A stretch of DNA of 64,000 bases from Geothermobacter hydrogeniphilus (GCF_002898515.1 NZ_PPFX01000009.1:39299-103298); one strand, 5' to 3'. Positions 44,079-55,726 are shown, counted from the first letter of the stretch. The notes: generated from the letters alone by a model not told the origin. Numbers and translations: made by a program.

Positions 44079-45793
44079 GATGTCGCCGGGCGCAGGTCGC
44101 GCAGACGCAGCTGCACGCTGCGGCGCCCCTTCCACTCATTGATGCCGGGGGTGAACAGGAGGTCACAAGGGCCGCAGAACTCCTCGATCCGCTCGGCCAT
44201 CCTGAAGGCAATGCAGTTGCAGCTGTAGCCACCCTGGCGGGCGACGCAGCGCAGGTGGCTGCCGTCCCCGATCGCCTCCACCCGGTGGAGATCGACATTG
44301 CGGGCCAGCAGCACCGGCTCCGGGTTGCCCATGCCGAACGGAGCCAGCGATTCCAATTCGGCCACAAGCTCCATGCCCAACTCATCGAGACCGATTTCCC
44401 CTTCGTAGAGCAGGGTCGGCATCAGGTCTTCCATGGTCAAAACACAGCGGACCCGGGCCTCGAAACGCTCGCTGAACGCATCGAGACGATCCGCCGCGAT
44501 ACTGAAACCAGCGGCATATTCATGACCGCCGAAACCGAGCAGGTCATCGGCACAGGCCTGCAGGCCATGATAGAGGTGAAACCCGCGCACCGACCGCCCC
44601 GACCCTTTGCCGTTCTCTTCATCCAGAGCGATCAGCAGGGTCGGTCGACCATAGCGTTCCACCAGCCGGCTGGCGACGATGCCGATCACTCCGGAATGCC
44701 AGGTCGGATCGGCCAGCACGATGGAAAACCGTTCCTCGGCATCCTCCAGTTGCGCCACCGCGTCGGCAAAGGTGGTCTGTTCGATCTGCTGACGCTGCTG
44801 GTTGAAATCATCAAGCTGTTCGGCCAGTTCCCGCGCGCGGTCGGCATCGTCGGTCAGCAGCAACTCGACGCCGAGCGCGGCATCTTCCAACCGTCCGGCG
44901 GCATTGAGCCGCGGCGCCAACCGGAAACCGACCGCCCCGGCGGACACCTCGCGCACCCCGGCCACATCCTTGAGCGCCCGGATACCGGGCCTCGGCCCCT
45001 GATCGAGACGTTGCAGACCGCTCCGGACCAGGGTCCGGTTGAGACCGGTCAACGGTACCAGGTCGGCCACCGTACCGAGCGCGACCAGGTCGAGTTGCTG
45101 CCGCAGGTCCGGCTCCGGCCGCTGCGCGAACCAGCCCCGTTCACGCAACGCTTTGCGCAACGCCACCAGCAGCATAAAAGCGACCCCGACGCCGCACAGG
45201 TTCCGGTCGGGAAATGAGCAGCCGGGCTGATGGGGATTGACCAGGGCCAGGGCGCGCGGCAGGGAATCCGGGGGTTGATGGTGATCGGTGATGATCAGGT
45301 CGAGACCGAGCTCGGCCGCCAGTTCCGCCTCGGCATGGGCGGAGATGCCGCAATCAACCGACACCACAACCCGGGCGTCGTTCCCGGCAGCGGACCTGAG
45401 AGCCTCGGCCGAAAGTCCGTAGCCATCCTTCAGCCGCAGCGGGATATGATATTCAACCCGACCGCCGAACGATTGCAGGGTCTGCGTCAGCAGGGCGGTC
45501 CCGGTGATGCCGTCGACATCATAATCACCGTGCACGCTGATCAGCTGCTGCTGTTCGATCGCCATGACCAGACGCTCGACCGCGGTACCGACGCCCTTAA
45601 GCAGGAATGGATCGGGAAGGTTGCTGAGCCGGGCCTGCAGAAACAGTCGGCCCTCTTCGGGGGTTTCGACACTGCGGGCGGCCAGCACCCGGGCCGCCCA
45701 GGGAGAAACCCCCAGTTCACGACCGAGGGTTTCCACCAGATCCCTGTCGAATTCGCGTCGCAGGCTCCAGCGCCGACTGTCGACCGGCTTCAT
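44063..45793 (-). CDS. recJ: Single-stranded-DNA exonuclease RecJ
   Basis: 576 residues. The DHH phosphoesterase is seen in HGDYDVDGITGTALL, LIITDHHQPPDSLP and the DHHA1 domain around GRSVRGFHLYHGLQ and GFGGHEYAAGFS. It degrades 5'-ended single strands in recombination and mismatch repair. It overlaps the beta-helix gene by an ATGA. It lies last in a long array with sec and queuosine genes, convergent with the bacteriohemerythrin. Confidence 0.94.
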   Translation of the reverse strand: MKPVDSRRWSLRREFDRDLVETLGRELGVSPWAARVLAARSVETPEEGRLFLQARLSNLPDPFLLKGVGTAVERLVMAIEQQQLISVHGDYDVDGITGTALLTQTLQSFGGRVEYHIPLRLKDGYGLSAEALRSAAGNDARVVVSVDCGISAHAEAELAAELGLDLIITDHHQPPDSLPRALALVNPHQPGCSFPDRNLCGVGVAFMLLVALRKALRERGWFAQRPEPDLRQQLDLVALGTVADLVPLTGLNRTLVRSGLQRLDQGPRPGIRALKDVAGVREVSAGAVGFRLAPRLNAAGRLEDAALGVELLLTDDADRARELAEQLDDFNQQRQQIEQTTFADAVAQLEDAEERFSIVLADPTWHSGVIGIVASRLVERYGRPTLLIALDEENGKGSGRSVRGFHLYHGLQACADDLLGFGGHEYAAGFSIAADRLDAFSERFEARVRCVLTMEDLMPTLLYEGEIGLDELGMELVAELESLAPFGMGNPEPVLLARNVDLHRVEAIGDGSHLRCVARQGGYSCNCIAFRMAERIEEFCGPCDLLFTPGINEWKGRRSVQLRLRDLRPATSQAEA

Positions 45794-46686
45794 CTCGGCC
45801 CCACCCCCGCGACGGGAGATTCACGCAACGGTCGTAACAGAACCCGGCCGAGCAGGTCATCCCGTTCCCGGTCGTAGATCCGCGGCGAAACCTGCCTGAC
45901 ATCGGTCGTTCCCCACCAGTTACCGCCGAACTGAATATCTTCCGGGACCTCCTCGCCGAGAACCACATCATAATCCCGGTTAGCGATAAAACTGTTGTTC
46001 TCGATCCGCAAGTCCCGGGGGTGGGCCGTGATGAACAACCCGCGGCGATTGTTGCTGATCTGGTTATTGCGGATGACCGGAGCGCCGAAATGAAAACGGA
46101 TGCCGGTGTCGTTGTCGACAATCCGGTTGTGATCAATGAGAATATTGCTGGAATGAAAACGGATGGCCACCAGGTTGCCGCTGAAGACGGAATCCTCGAT
46201 GGATGCGGTCGATTCCTGAATATGCAGGGCACTGTCGGCACCGCTGAAAACGGCGTGGCGGATACGGGTCGAAGGGCTGCTGCTGATGTTGATCCCCCCC
46301 CAGCTGCCGGCCGGGGCATCAGCCACGGACGCGCGAAAGCGGATCGGGCGGGAGGCTGTCCCTTCGGCCCGGAAGTCACCACGGATCACCAGTTCACTGC
46401 CGGGGAAATGGGGATGGTCCCGCCAGCGGTCGAGTTCCGGGGGCGCGGGATGAAAAACGATGTCACTGCCGGGGGCGATCACCAGACTGCTGCCGGCAAC
46501 CAGCTCGACATCACCGAAGATATCGATCCGGCCCCGCCAGTACTGTTCACCGGCCAGCCGGCCACCGTCAATACGCTTCACCGAAGGCAGGCAACCGGTA
46601 CAGATCACTGCCAGAAACAGAACCGCCAGAAGCAGGCGCACAGATACACCGGATGGTCCGTTTGAAGGTATGTCCGGCTTGATCAT
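45790..46686 (-). CDS. Lipoprotein with right-handed parallel beta-helix
   Basis: 298 residues. A lipoprotein signal ends LAVLFLAVICTGC. Beta-helix coils follow: VFSGADSALHIQESTASIEDSVF, NRIVDNDTGIRFHFGAPVIRNNQIS, and others with the NxxNxxG rhythm of NosD/PbH1 proteins. The ATG at 46686 lacks a strong site; a GTG near residue 16 could also serve. Location in the envelope is implied by the lipobox. Function unknown; it lies between a TPR membrane protein and recJ. Confidence 0.72.
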   Translation of the reverse strand: MIKPDIPSNGPSGVSVRLLLAVLFLAVICTGCLPSVKRIDGGRLAGEQYWRGRIDIFGDVELVAGSSLVIAPGSDIVFHPAPPELDRWRDHPHFPGSELVIRGDFRAEGTASRPIRFRASVADAPAGSWGGINISSSPSTRIRHAVFSGADSALHIQESTASIEDSVFSGNLVAIRFHSSNILIDHNRIVDNDTGIRFHFGAPVIRNNQISNNRRGLFITAHPRDLRIENNSFIANRDYDVVLGEEVPEDIQFGGNWWGTTDVRQVSPRIYDRERDDLLGRVLLRPLRESPVAGVGPR

Positions 46687-46703
46687 GAGAGGACCCGGTT
46701 AAA

Positions 46704-46725
46704 CGGCCGGGATGGCTCCCGGCCG
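46704..46725 (-). terminator. Hairpin after the TPR gene
   Basis: 9-bp stem CGGCCGGGA with a 4-nt loop just after the TPR stop at 46732, followed by TTTAA on the minus strand. It is a weak candidate terminator in front of the beta-helix gene. Confidence 0.5.
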
Positions 46726-46731
46726 TGTGAC

Positions 46732-47328
46732 CTACTTTGCCCCCTCAGCATTCGGCTGGGGAATCGGCGGATGGGATTTGAGGACTTCCATATCCCGGCG
46801 AACCTGGTCGGCGCCCTGGCCGGTGGGGTTCAGGTCGAGGAATTTCTGCCAGGCCTCGATGGCCTTGGGGAAATCCTTGAGATCATACCGATAGACGACC
46901 CCGAGGTTGTAATAGCTCTGGGAATGGTTGGGGTCGATGGCGGTCGCCTTCTCGAAATTATCGATGGCGCGATCGTACCAGCCGAGCTGGCGGAACATGA
47001 TGCCCTGGTCGGTCAGGACATTGGGGTCGTTACCGTCGATTTCGAGGGCCTTGCCGTAGGCTTCGATCGCCTTCATCGGCTGCTGGGTGTCGAAATAGGT
47101 GTTGCCGAGCTGCACCCAGGCGTTACGGTTGGCGGGATCCTTGGCCACCACAGCTTCGAGCATCTTGATGTTCTGCCCCTGGTTGACCACCGGAGCGGAA
47201 GCCGGCGGCGGCGCGTTGCCCACCGAACGCTGCCTGCCGCGTCCGCCGATGTTGCTGCCGATCACTCCCACCAGAATGCCGATCACCAGCGCCACCCCCA
47301 TCAGGATGATAGTTTCCTTGTTTTTCAT
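46732..47328 (-). CDS. Membrane-anchored TPR protein
   Basis: 198 residues. One N-terminal membrane helix (IILMGVALVIGILVGVIGS), a proline-rich linker, then three to four TPR units (NAWVQLGNTYFDTQQPMKAIEAYGKAL; SQSYYNLGVVYRYDLKDFPKAIEAWQKFL). ATGA overlap with secF indicates coupling. It may act with the Sec machinery or simply be co-transcribed. Similar TPR proteins follow secDF in relatives, by recollection only. Confidence 0.75.
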   Translation of the reverse strand: MKNKETIILMGVALVIGILVGVIGSNIGGRGRQRSVGNAPPPASAPVVNQGQNIKMLEAVVAKDPANRNAWVQLGNTYFDTQQPMKAIEAYGKALEIDGNDPNVLTDQGIMFRQLGWYDRAIDNFEKATAIDPNHSQSYYNLGVVYRYDLKDFPKAIEAWQKFLDLNPTGQGADQVRRDMEVLKSHPPIPQPNAEGAK

Positions 47329-48260
47329 CAGGCATTTCCTTTGGCCGCGGCCTTGCCCTGTTTCGACTTCTTATAGTCCTGCCAGAAAATCAGCAGCGGA
47401 CTGGCGACAAAGATCGAGGAATAGGTACCGATCAGCACCCCGACCAGCAGGGCGAAGGCGAAGTTGTGGATGACACCGCCGCCGAAGACAAACAGGGCGG
47501 CCACCACCAGCAGGGTGGTGCCGGAGGTGAGAATGGTCCGCGACAGGGTCTCGTTGATGCTGCGATTGACAATCACCGGGAAGGGTTCCTTGTTGTAGCG
47601 GCCCATGTTCTCCCGAATCCGGTCATAGACGATGATGGTGTCATTGAGCGAATAACCGATGATCGCCAGAAAAGCGGCGATAATCGGCAGGTCGATCTCC
47701 TTGCCGAAAACCGAAAAGGCACCGAGGGTGATCATCACGTCATGCACCAGTGCCAGCACCGCCCCGACGGCGAAGCGGAATTCGAAGCGCAGAGTGATGT
47801 AGATCAGGATCGCCACCATGGCGAAAAGCACCGCCTTGAAGCCTTTTTCACGCAGATCCTTGCCGACCTGGGGGCCGACCATTTCAACCCTGCGGACCTC
47901 CGCCTTGCCGGCACCGTAACTGGCCTCAAGAGCCTGCTCGACCCGGTGGCCAAGTCCCTTGAGTTCACTGCTGACGGCCTGCGCGCGGACCAGAAATTCA
48001 TTGGCGTCGTCACCGAACTGCTGCACGCTCATGTTGCCGAGACCGAGGTCTTTCAGGGCATCCTTGATATCAGACGCGTTGGTCGTCTGCTGGAACTTGA
48101 TCTGCACCAGGCTTCCGCCGACAAAGTCGATACCGTAATTCGGTCCGCCCTTGACAACCAGCGAGACCAGACCGATCAGGATCAGGATGACCGAAAAACC
48201 GATCGCCAGCTTGCGACGGCCGACAAATTCAAAATTGACATCAGGTTTGATCAGTTGCAT
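47328..48260 (-). CDS. secF: Protein translocase subunit SecF
   Basis: 310 residues, six membrane helices. GAGGAGG precedes ATG. Start NFEFVGRRKLAIGFSVILI, GIDFVGGSLVQI, and the second half with YSLNDTIIVYDRIRENMG are diagnostic. With SecD it uses the proton gradient to pull exported proteins through SecYEG. It lies 10 bp after secD. Confidence 0.96.
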   Translation of the reverse strand: MQLIKPDVNFEFVGRRKLAIGFSVILILIGLVSLVVKGGPNYGIDFVGGSLVQIKFQQTTNASDIKDALKDLGLGNMSVQQFGDDANEFLVRAQAVSSELKGLGHRVEQALEASYGAGKAEVRRVEMVGPQVGKDLREKGFKAVLFAMVAILIYITLRFEFRFAVGAVLALVHDVMITLGAFSVFGKEIDLPIIAAFLAIIGYSLNDTIIVYDRIRENMGRYNKEPFPVIVNRSINETLSRTILTSGTTLLVVAALFVFGGGVIHNFAFALLVGVLIGTYSSIFVASPLLIFWQDYKKSKQGKAAAKGNA

Positions 48261-48270
48261 CGCCGCCTCC

Positions 48271-49869
48271 TCAGATTCTCAGGCGCTTGACCTGGCGGCG
48301 GTCAAGGAAATAGTCAAATATGAGCCGGGTCACGAAAATGGCTGTGAACATCGACGCCAGGATGCCGACCGACAGGGTCACGGCAAAACCCTTGACCGGG
48401 CCGGTGCCGAACTGGAACAGCACCAGTGCGGCGATCAGGGTGGTGATGTTGGCGTCGACAATGGTCATGAAGGCCTTGCCGTAACCGAGGTCGATGGCGT
48501 TGCGGGCGCTCTTTCCGAGCCGCAGCTCTTCACGGATGCGCTCAAAGATCAGCACGTTGGCATCGACCGCCATGCCCACGGTCAGGACGATACCGGCGAT
48601 TCCCGGCAGCGTCAGGGTGGCGCCGAACAGACTGAGCATGGCGAGAATGAAGACCAGGTTGAGTATCAGGGCGATATTGGCCACCAGTCCCGAGAGGGAA
48701 TAGTAGATCAGCATCGACAGCACCACCAGGATACCGCCGATGACAACCGAACGGATGCCCTTGCTGATCGAATCGTGACCGAGGGACGGACCGACGGTAC
48801 GGTCTTCCAGGATCTTGACCGGCGCCGGCAGGGAACCGGCCCGCAGGATGATCGCCAGGTCAGTGGCCTCCTGCGAGGTGAAAGAACCGCTGATCTGGGC
48901 ACTGCCGCCGGAGATCCGTTCTCGAATCACCGGGGCCGAGTAGACGGTATCGTCGAGGACGATCGCCATCCGCTTGCCGACATTGGCGGCAGTCACCTGG
49001 TCGAAACGCTTGGCACCGACGGCGTTGAAATCGATGGCGACATAGGGCTCGTTGAAACGGCTGTCGATACGCACCTGGGCGTTGGAAAGCAGATCACCGG
49101 TCATGATGGTTTTGCTCTTGACCACAATCGGGATTTCGGTCACCGCACCGGTCCGCTTGTTGACCTGTCGTTCGTAAAGCAGCTCGGTACCGGGCGGCAG
49201 CTTGCCCTTGACCGCGTCCTGGGGGTCAACGTTTTCCGCCACCATCTTGAACTCAAGACGGGCGGTCTTGCCGAGCAGAGCGATGGCCCGCTGCGGATCC
49301 TTGATGCCGGGCAGCTGGATGAGGATGCGGTTGCCGCTCTGCATCTGCAGGGTCGGTTCGGAGACACCGAACTGGTCAACCCGATTGCGCAGGGTTTCCA
49401 GGGCCTGCCGGACAGCATAGTCGCGGATCCGTTCGATCTCGCTGTTGCTCAAACGATAATGTTTCTGAATGTAACCGCCGCTGTCACTGAGGGTCATCGG
49501 CTCCAGGGTCGGAAACCGGTCCGCCATCAGCGCATCGACCTGCTTGCCGGCCTCATCGTCGTAGACGGTGATCGCCAGGCGCTCTCCGGGCTTCCGTTCA
49601 ACCCGCTTGAAGACGATATCCTTTTCCCGCAGCAGGTTTTCAACCTGGTCGGCAATACTGTCGAGCCGGCTGTCAACCGCCTTGTCGACATCGACACCGA
49701 GCACCAGATGCATCCCACCCTGCAGGTCAAGACCGCGCCGAATGGGATCAAAGCTCTTGCGCCACCAGTCGGGCAGACTGTCACCGAAGAAGGTCGGTGC
49801 GAGAGACGCCGCCGCGAGCAGCAGACAGACCAGGACCAGCAGGCCCCGCCATTTCAGACTCCTGGACAT
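48271..49869 (-). CDS. secD: Protein translocase subunit SecD
   Basis: 532 residues from ATG 49869, with AAGGAG 11 nt upstream. The P1 head carries RRGLDLQGGMHLVLGVD and RVDQFGVSEPTLQMQ; the membrane half holds GMAVDANVLIFERIREELR and VDANITTLIAALVLFQFG. Six helices. It follows yajC, the usual order. A periplasmic head of normal size is present. Confidence 0.96.
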   Translation of the reverse strand: MSRSLKWRGLLVLVCLLLAAASLAPTFFGDSLPDWWRKSFDPIRRGLDLQGGMHLVLGVDVDKAVDSRLDSIADQVENLLREKDIVFKRVERKPGERLAITVYDDEAGKQVDALMADRFPTLEPMTLSDSGGYIQKHYRLSNSEIERIRDYAVRQALETLRNRVDQFGVSEPTLQMQSGNRILIQLPGIKDPQRAIALLGKTARLEFKMVAENVDPQDAVKGKLPPGTELLYERQVNKRTGAVTEIPIVVKSKTIMTGDLLSNAQVRIDSRFNEPYVAIDFNAVGAKRFDQVTAANVGKRMAIVLDDTVYSAPVIRERISGGSAQISGSFTSQEATDLAIILRAGSLPAPVKILEDRTVGPSLGHDSISKGIRSVVIGGILVVLSMLIYYSLSGLVANIALILNLVFILAMLSLFGATLTLPGIAGIVLTVGMAVDANVLIFERIREELRLGKSARNAIDLGYGKAFMTIVDANITTLIAALVLFQFGTGPVKGFAVTLSVGILASMFTAIFVTRLIFDYFLDRRQVKRLRI

Positions 49870-49957
49870 AGCAGAAGGAACTCCTTTCAAAATTGCTGGC
49901 CGGACCCAACCCCGCGGCGGGCTCGGCGATGCACATCAATGCGCAGGCAGGGTCGTC

Positions 49958-50287
49958 CTAGTTGCCGGGATTCTGTCCGGGAGCGGCGACAATGGAGCTG
50001 CGGTTGAACTTGACCTTGACACCGGTGGCGATCTCCACCGTGACGATATCGTCCTGCAGGCCGGCAATACGACCATGCATCCCGCCGGCGGTGGTCACCT
50101 GGTCGCCGACCTTGAGGCTTTCAACCAGCTGCTTGTGCTGTTTGGCCCTTTTCTGCTGCGGACGGATGAGCAGGAAATAGAAGATGGCGAACATGATGAC
50201 CAGCATGATGATCCCGCTGTAGGGGTTCTGCTGACCTGCGGCTCCTCCACCGTTGGTGGCCATGGCGTATGCGGTTGATGCAAACAT
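49958..50287 (-). CDS. yajC: Preprotein translocase accessory protein YajC
   Basis: 109 residues. One membrane helix (IIMLVIMFAIFYFLLIRPQQKRAKQH) followed by a small basic cytoplasmic domain (VGDQVTTAGGMHGRIAGL). AAGGAGA before ATG. It joins SecDF in the holotranslocon. It lies between tgt and secD, the conserved order. Confidence 0.95.
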   Translation of the reverse strand: MFASTAYAMATNGGGAAGQQNPYSGIIMLVIMFAIFYFLLIRPQQKRAKQHKQLVESLKVGDQVTTAGGMHGRIAGLQDDIVTVEIATGVKVKFNRSSIVAAPGQNPGN

Positions 50288-50341
50288 TTCTTTTTCTCCT
50301 TGGTTGAATTGGTTCTCTGGTTGTAAGCCTTCAACCCGCCA

Positions 50342-52518
<2,177 letters not shown>

Positions 52519-52714
52519 GTTGATGACGGCTCGCTCCTCGGTCCGACAAGGGTAACACAGACCGGGATTCTTCATTTCCGGAACGGTTTTTCGATCCGGT
52601 CAAAAAACACGTCAATCAATCATACTTGCCGGGCAAAGTCAACGCCCTTGCCGGCGAAGCCGCGCCGATCCCCGGACCGTCCTTCCCGCTCCGGCAGGGA
52701 GAAGAAAATCGCGG

Positions 52715-52853
52715 CTAGTGTCCTGTGCGGTTCATTGTGAGTCATTCTGGTTGCTGTCAAGGCGTGTCGATGCAGGCCCAGCCTGCGTTAAGCCAAAGAG
52801 GCACAACACAGACAGCAGACTAAAGGGCCGGAATTAACCGCACTAGACACTAG
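52715..52853. repeat. MITE-like element C
   Basis: 139 bp with inverted ends CTAGTGTCCTGTGCGGTT and (complement) CTAGTGTCTAGTGCGGTT, 16 of 18 matching. No coding capacity. It fills much of the 331-bp gap between queA and the methyltransferase gene, and its right end supplies the TAG stop of the latter. Nothing else is recognised in 52519-52714. Confidence 0.8.
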
Positions 52854-53851
52854 GGTTTGACGGCCGCGAGAATGCCGACACCGTTCGGCAGCTCCAGCGG
52901 CAGCCGCTCAACCCGCATGAACCCGGCCTCGTTCAGCAGTTCCGTCAGCTCCGGTTCACTGTAGGCCTGCCCCTCCGGGGTGCCCAGCAGCATGTTGAGG
53001 GAAAACAGGGCCGGGAAGAGCGGACCCGTCCGGTCGGCCTGGAGGATAAACTCCTGCACCAGCAGCAACCCTCCCGGCTCCAGGGCGGCGGCGGTCTTCT
53101 GCAGCAGGCGGGCACAACCGCGCCTCCCCTCCCCGTGCAGAACGTGCGACAACCAGGCGACATCACAGCCCGCCGGAATCGGATCGGCCGTAAAATCCCC
53201 CGGCACGAAGTCGATACGCGACTTCATGTCAAACCGGGCCAGGGTCTTTTCGGCAAACGGCCGGGTGGTCGGCAGGTCGAAAATCGTGGCGCGTAGCTGC
53301 GGATTCCGCCGGCAGAAATGAATGGCGTAGGTTCCGGGTCCGCCGCCGAGATCGAGCAGTTGCTGCCGGCCTGAGAGGTCGATAGCGGCAGCAACGCGGG
53401 GAGCGAGCAGCATCGCCAGGTCGAACATGCCGAGCAGAAAGCTTTCCCGCTGCTCCTCGTCGGCATCGTGGGACACTCGCCCGCGAATCGGGCCTCCGGA
53501 CATGACGGCCTCATCGAGGCGGGCCCAGCCGGACATCAGATGGTGATGGTGGGCGATGATGTGCCCCAGGTATTTCGGAGACGCCGGGTCCAGATAGCAG
53601 GCGGCAGAGGCGGTCATCACGTAGCGTTCAACATTTTTCTCCAGCAGTTGCATGGCCGTCAGGGCATCCAGCAGCATGACCAGGCCGCGCTCCGGAATCC
53701 CCTTCTCTTCCGCCAGTTCGGCGACGGTTCGCGGCTGCGCCGCCAGGGCCGGGAACAGCCCGAGTCTGACTCCCGCGTGCAGAGCGCAGGTGCTCCAGTA
53801 GCCGCCGGAGAGGGCCAGCAGTTCCGCCGGGTCCCAGTCAAAACTATCCAT
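52850..53851 (-). CDS. SAM-dependent O-methyltransferase (dimerising, class II-like)
   Basis: 333 residues from ATG 53851 with AGGAG upstream; the longer frame runs into repeat B and is artefactual. A winged dimerisation helix region (LFPALAAQPRTVAELAEEKG) is followed by a Rossmann domain with LLDLGGGPGTYAIHFC, motif ATIFDLP, and later ALEPGGLLLVQEF. This is the acetylserotonin / hydroxyindole O-methyltransferase type (methyltransf_2). The substrate is not known; no pathway genes are adjacent. Its stop lies in element C and repeat B precedes it. Confidence 0.85.
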   Translation of the reverse strand: MDSFDWDPAELLALSGGYWSTCALHAGVRLGLFPALAAQPRTVAELAEEKGIPERGLVMLLDALTAMQLLEKNVERYVMTASAACYLDPASPKYLGHIIAHHHHLMSGWARLDEAVMSGGPIRGRVSHDADEEQRESFLLGMFDLAMLLAPRVAAAIDLSGRQQLLDLGGGPGTYAIHFCRRNPQLRATIFDLPTTRPFAEKTLARFDMKSRIDFVPGDFTADPIPAGCDVAWLSHVLHGEGRRGCARLLQKTAAALEPGGLLLVQEFILQADRTGPLFPALFSLNMLLGTPEGQAYSEPELTELLNEAGFMRVERLPLELPNGVGILAAVKP

Positions 53852-53897
53852 GTGGGCTCCTGTTGTGAAGGAAAAAAGGGGACCGAAAAGTGATGAA

Positions 53898-54053
53898 TGA
53901 TGCTTTCGCAAAAAAGTATCAAGAGTGTTGGCCAAGCAAAAAACGCCAGCAGCAAGGCGCGCGTTTGTCACGCAATGAGGCGTACTTACGTACGTCGAAG
54001 CAGCGAGGCAAGCGCAGCAACGCAGCTGCTGGTGAGTTTTTGCGACGCCATCA
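53898..54053. repeat. Interspersed repeat family B, copy 3
   Basis: 156 bp, same orientation as copy 1 and nearly identical in its right half. It lies between the methyltransferase start and the Spy-like stop, so both genes flank it closely. Frames that encode SNEAYLRTSKQRGKRS-like peptides are repeat-derived. Confidence 0.9.
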
Positions 54054-54057
54054 TGAT

Positions 54058-54669
54058 TCAGTTGTCGAACAGGTCGTCCGGTGAATCGGCCGTGACGAGC
54101 TTCTGCGCCTGTTCGGGACTCAGCACGGCAAAGGCATCCTTGACCGCCCGCAGGTGGCGAACCTTGAGATCCCCTTCCAGCTTGGCGATTTTGCGAACCA
54201 GCTGTTCCGCGGCATCCAGGCTCCAGTCGCCATCGAGCAGATCATCCAGGTCGAAACGGGCGATCTTGACCTCAGCGGCGGTGCGCAGGTTGTCGCGCCG
54301 GCAGTCCGCCTGGATCTGCTTCAGCCGTGCGACCTGATCCGGCTGCAGTCCGAGTTCCTCGATCCGGTCGAGGTAGAAGACCCGCCGCATCATGACGCGC
54401 ATCTTCGCCGGCTGCATCGGCATCCTGCCGGTAAGCATGCAGGTCATCATGTCAAGCCGGGCAGCGAGCGATCCGGGCTGATGCCGGCAGGAAGAACACT
54501 GCATGCCGTGCATCGTCTTCTGCATCTTCATCTGCATCGACTTCATGTTCATCGAGGAATGATCCATCCCCGGCCCGCCATGGCCAGGACCCTCGTCAGC
54601 CAGGCCGGGACCGGCAAAAAGTGAAAGCAGAATGAGGCCGCTCAGGGCAAGAAAAAATTGTTTTTTCAT
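54058..54669 (-). CDS. Spy/CpxP-like periplasmic protein, Met/His/Cys-rich
   Basis: 203 residues. AAAGGAG 7 nt before ATG. Signal peptide MKKQFFLALSGLILLSLFA. The early mature part is rich in methionine and histidine (GPGMDHSSMNMKSMQMKMQ) and includes CSSC (MQCSSCRHQPG). The rest is helical, with LTxxQ-like LGLQPDQVARLKQIQADCR and LSPEQAQKLV. Such proteins act as periplasmic chaperones or metal-binding stress proteins. Copper or other metal binding is inferred from the Met/His/CxxC content. Confidence 0.75.
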   Translation of the reverse strand: MKKQFFLALSGLILLSLFAGPGLADEGPGHGGPGMDHSSMNMKSMQMKMQKTMHGMQCSSCRHQPGSLAARLDMMTCMLTGRMPMQPAKMRVMMRRVFYLDRIEELGLQPDQVARLKQIQADCRRDNLRTAAEVKIARFDLDDLLDGDWSLDAAEQLVRKIAKLEGDLKVRHLRAVKDAFAVLSPEQAQKLVTADSPDDLFDN

Positions 54670-54747
54670 GGGGTGCTCCTTTGTCGGTTACCGGGTTCAG
54701 GTGCATTGCTAAATGTAGCACATGATTTGCGGTTTGCAGGCTGCCCC

Positions 54748-55278
54748 TCACCCCGGCGCCTTTGAAGAGACCTCCGGTTGAATCGAAATCTCCTCCGGGA
54801 CATCGTCCGGTGTAAACCAGTGATTTTTGATAAACTCGGCAGAAGTGAATTTTTCCAGTGGACGTTTGAGAAACTTTCCTTCCGCAGTGGCGGCCACGGT
54901 GCCGTCGGGCAGATAAAGCTCGCCGGTCCCCTCGAAAATTCGACCGTTGTTCCGGGTGATGCGACCCATGGCTTTCAGTTCGACATCATAGGGAACCGGT
55001 TTCTTGTACTTCACGTTCAGTTCGATGGTGACCCCGAAAGCCAGGGAGTCGGTGAGCGGCATGATCGCCCGACCGATAGTCTCGTCCAGAATTGCCGCGG
55101 TGATGCCGCCGTGGGTGATCTGCGGATAGCTCTGATGAACCTGACGCGGGGTGAAAACGGCAATGACCTCGTTCTCTTCCGTCACATGGAAACGGGTTTT
55201 AAGACCGAAGTCATTCTCAACCCCGCAAACCATGCAGCCGCGCGAAATATTCTGAGTTTGTTTGATTTTATACGTCAT
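54748..55278 (-). CDS. PaaI-type hotdog thioesterase
   Basis: 176 residues. GGAGG upstream of ATG. A hotdog fold with ITHGGITAAILDETIGRAI, the PaaI signature, preceded by a zinc-finger-like GCMVCG motif (a single C-x2-C) and FGLKTRF. The C-terminal 40 residues (LEKFTSAEFIKNHWF) extend beyond the family core. Substrate unknown. The gap upstream to repeat A copy 4 (55279-55564) holds nothing I recognise. Confidence 0.75.
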   Translation of the reverse strand: MTYKIKQTQNISRGCMVCGVENDFGLKTRFHVTEENEVIAVFTPRQVHQSYPQITHGGITAAILDETIGRAIMPLTDSLAFGVTIELNVKYKKPVPYDVELKAMGRITRNNGRIFEGTGELYLPDGTVAATAEGKFLKRPLEKFTSAEFIKNHWFTPDDVPEEISIQPEVSSKAPG

Positions 55279-55564
55279 AGCCCTTTTTCCTCCGGGGTGA
55301 TGGGGTGTGGATGGTGATGGAGATGCGTGCCGAGGGGATCACACCTGCCGGCCTCCGTTCGCGTAAACGGTAAATACCCAACGACCCCAAGAGTACATCA
55401 AAGCCCGGCCGGTTTAAAGACTGTTCATCCGTCGCCCTCCCCCCTCGGAGATCAACGAGACGATTCGCCGCGCAACAGCTTGAGGCCGGACCTCAACAAT
55501 CCTTGCGACAATCCTGAACCCGGGTGGTCATGCCGGATGAAGAGTGCAGAGGCTTGATCTGAAT

Positions 55565-55726
55565 CCTGAATCAGTGAGTTTCTGTTGGATGGAGAGTGCA
55601 AGTGCTTGGTCTGAATGAGCTTTGCAAAAATCTGAAGCGCACCCATAGGTTCGCTGGTGATTTTTGGGAAGCTCAGGCAGATCAATGACTTGTGCTATCC
55701 GCCGACAAGGAGCTCACTGATTCAGG
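55565..55726. repeat. Interspersed repeat family A, copy 4
   Basis: 162 bp with complete ends CCTGAATCAGTGAG and CTCACTGATTCAGG. Left and right arms pair over about 68 bp. It is followed directly by the partial copy 5. Confidence 0.92.

Noticed and set aside
43104..44135. 343-codon minus-strand frame opposite the aminotransferase and bacteriohemerythrin
   Set aside because: Antisense to two genes with clear motifs and ribosome sites.
48151..50007. 618-codon plus-strand open frame opposite secD
   Set aside because: It is antisense to secD, whose protein is fully conserved; the frame's composition is biased and it has no motif or ribosome site.
53852..53971. N-terminal extension of the methyltransferase frame
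   Set aside because: It is translated from repeat B; a good ribosome site and family-normal start lie at 53851.
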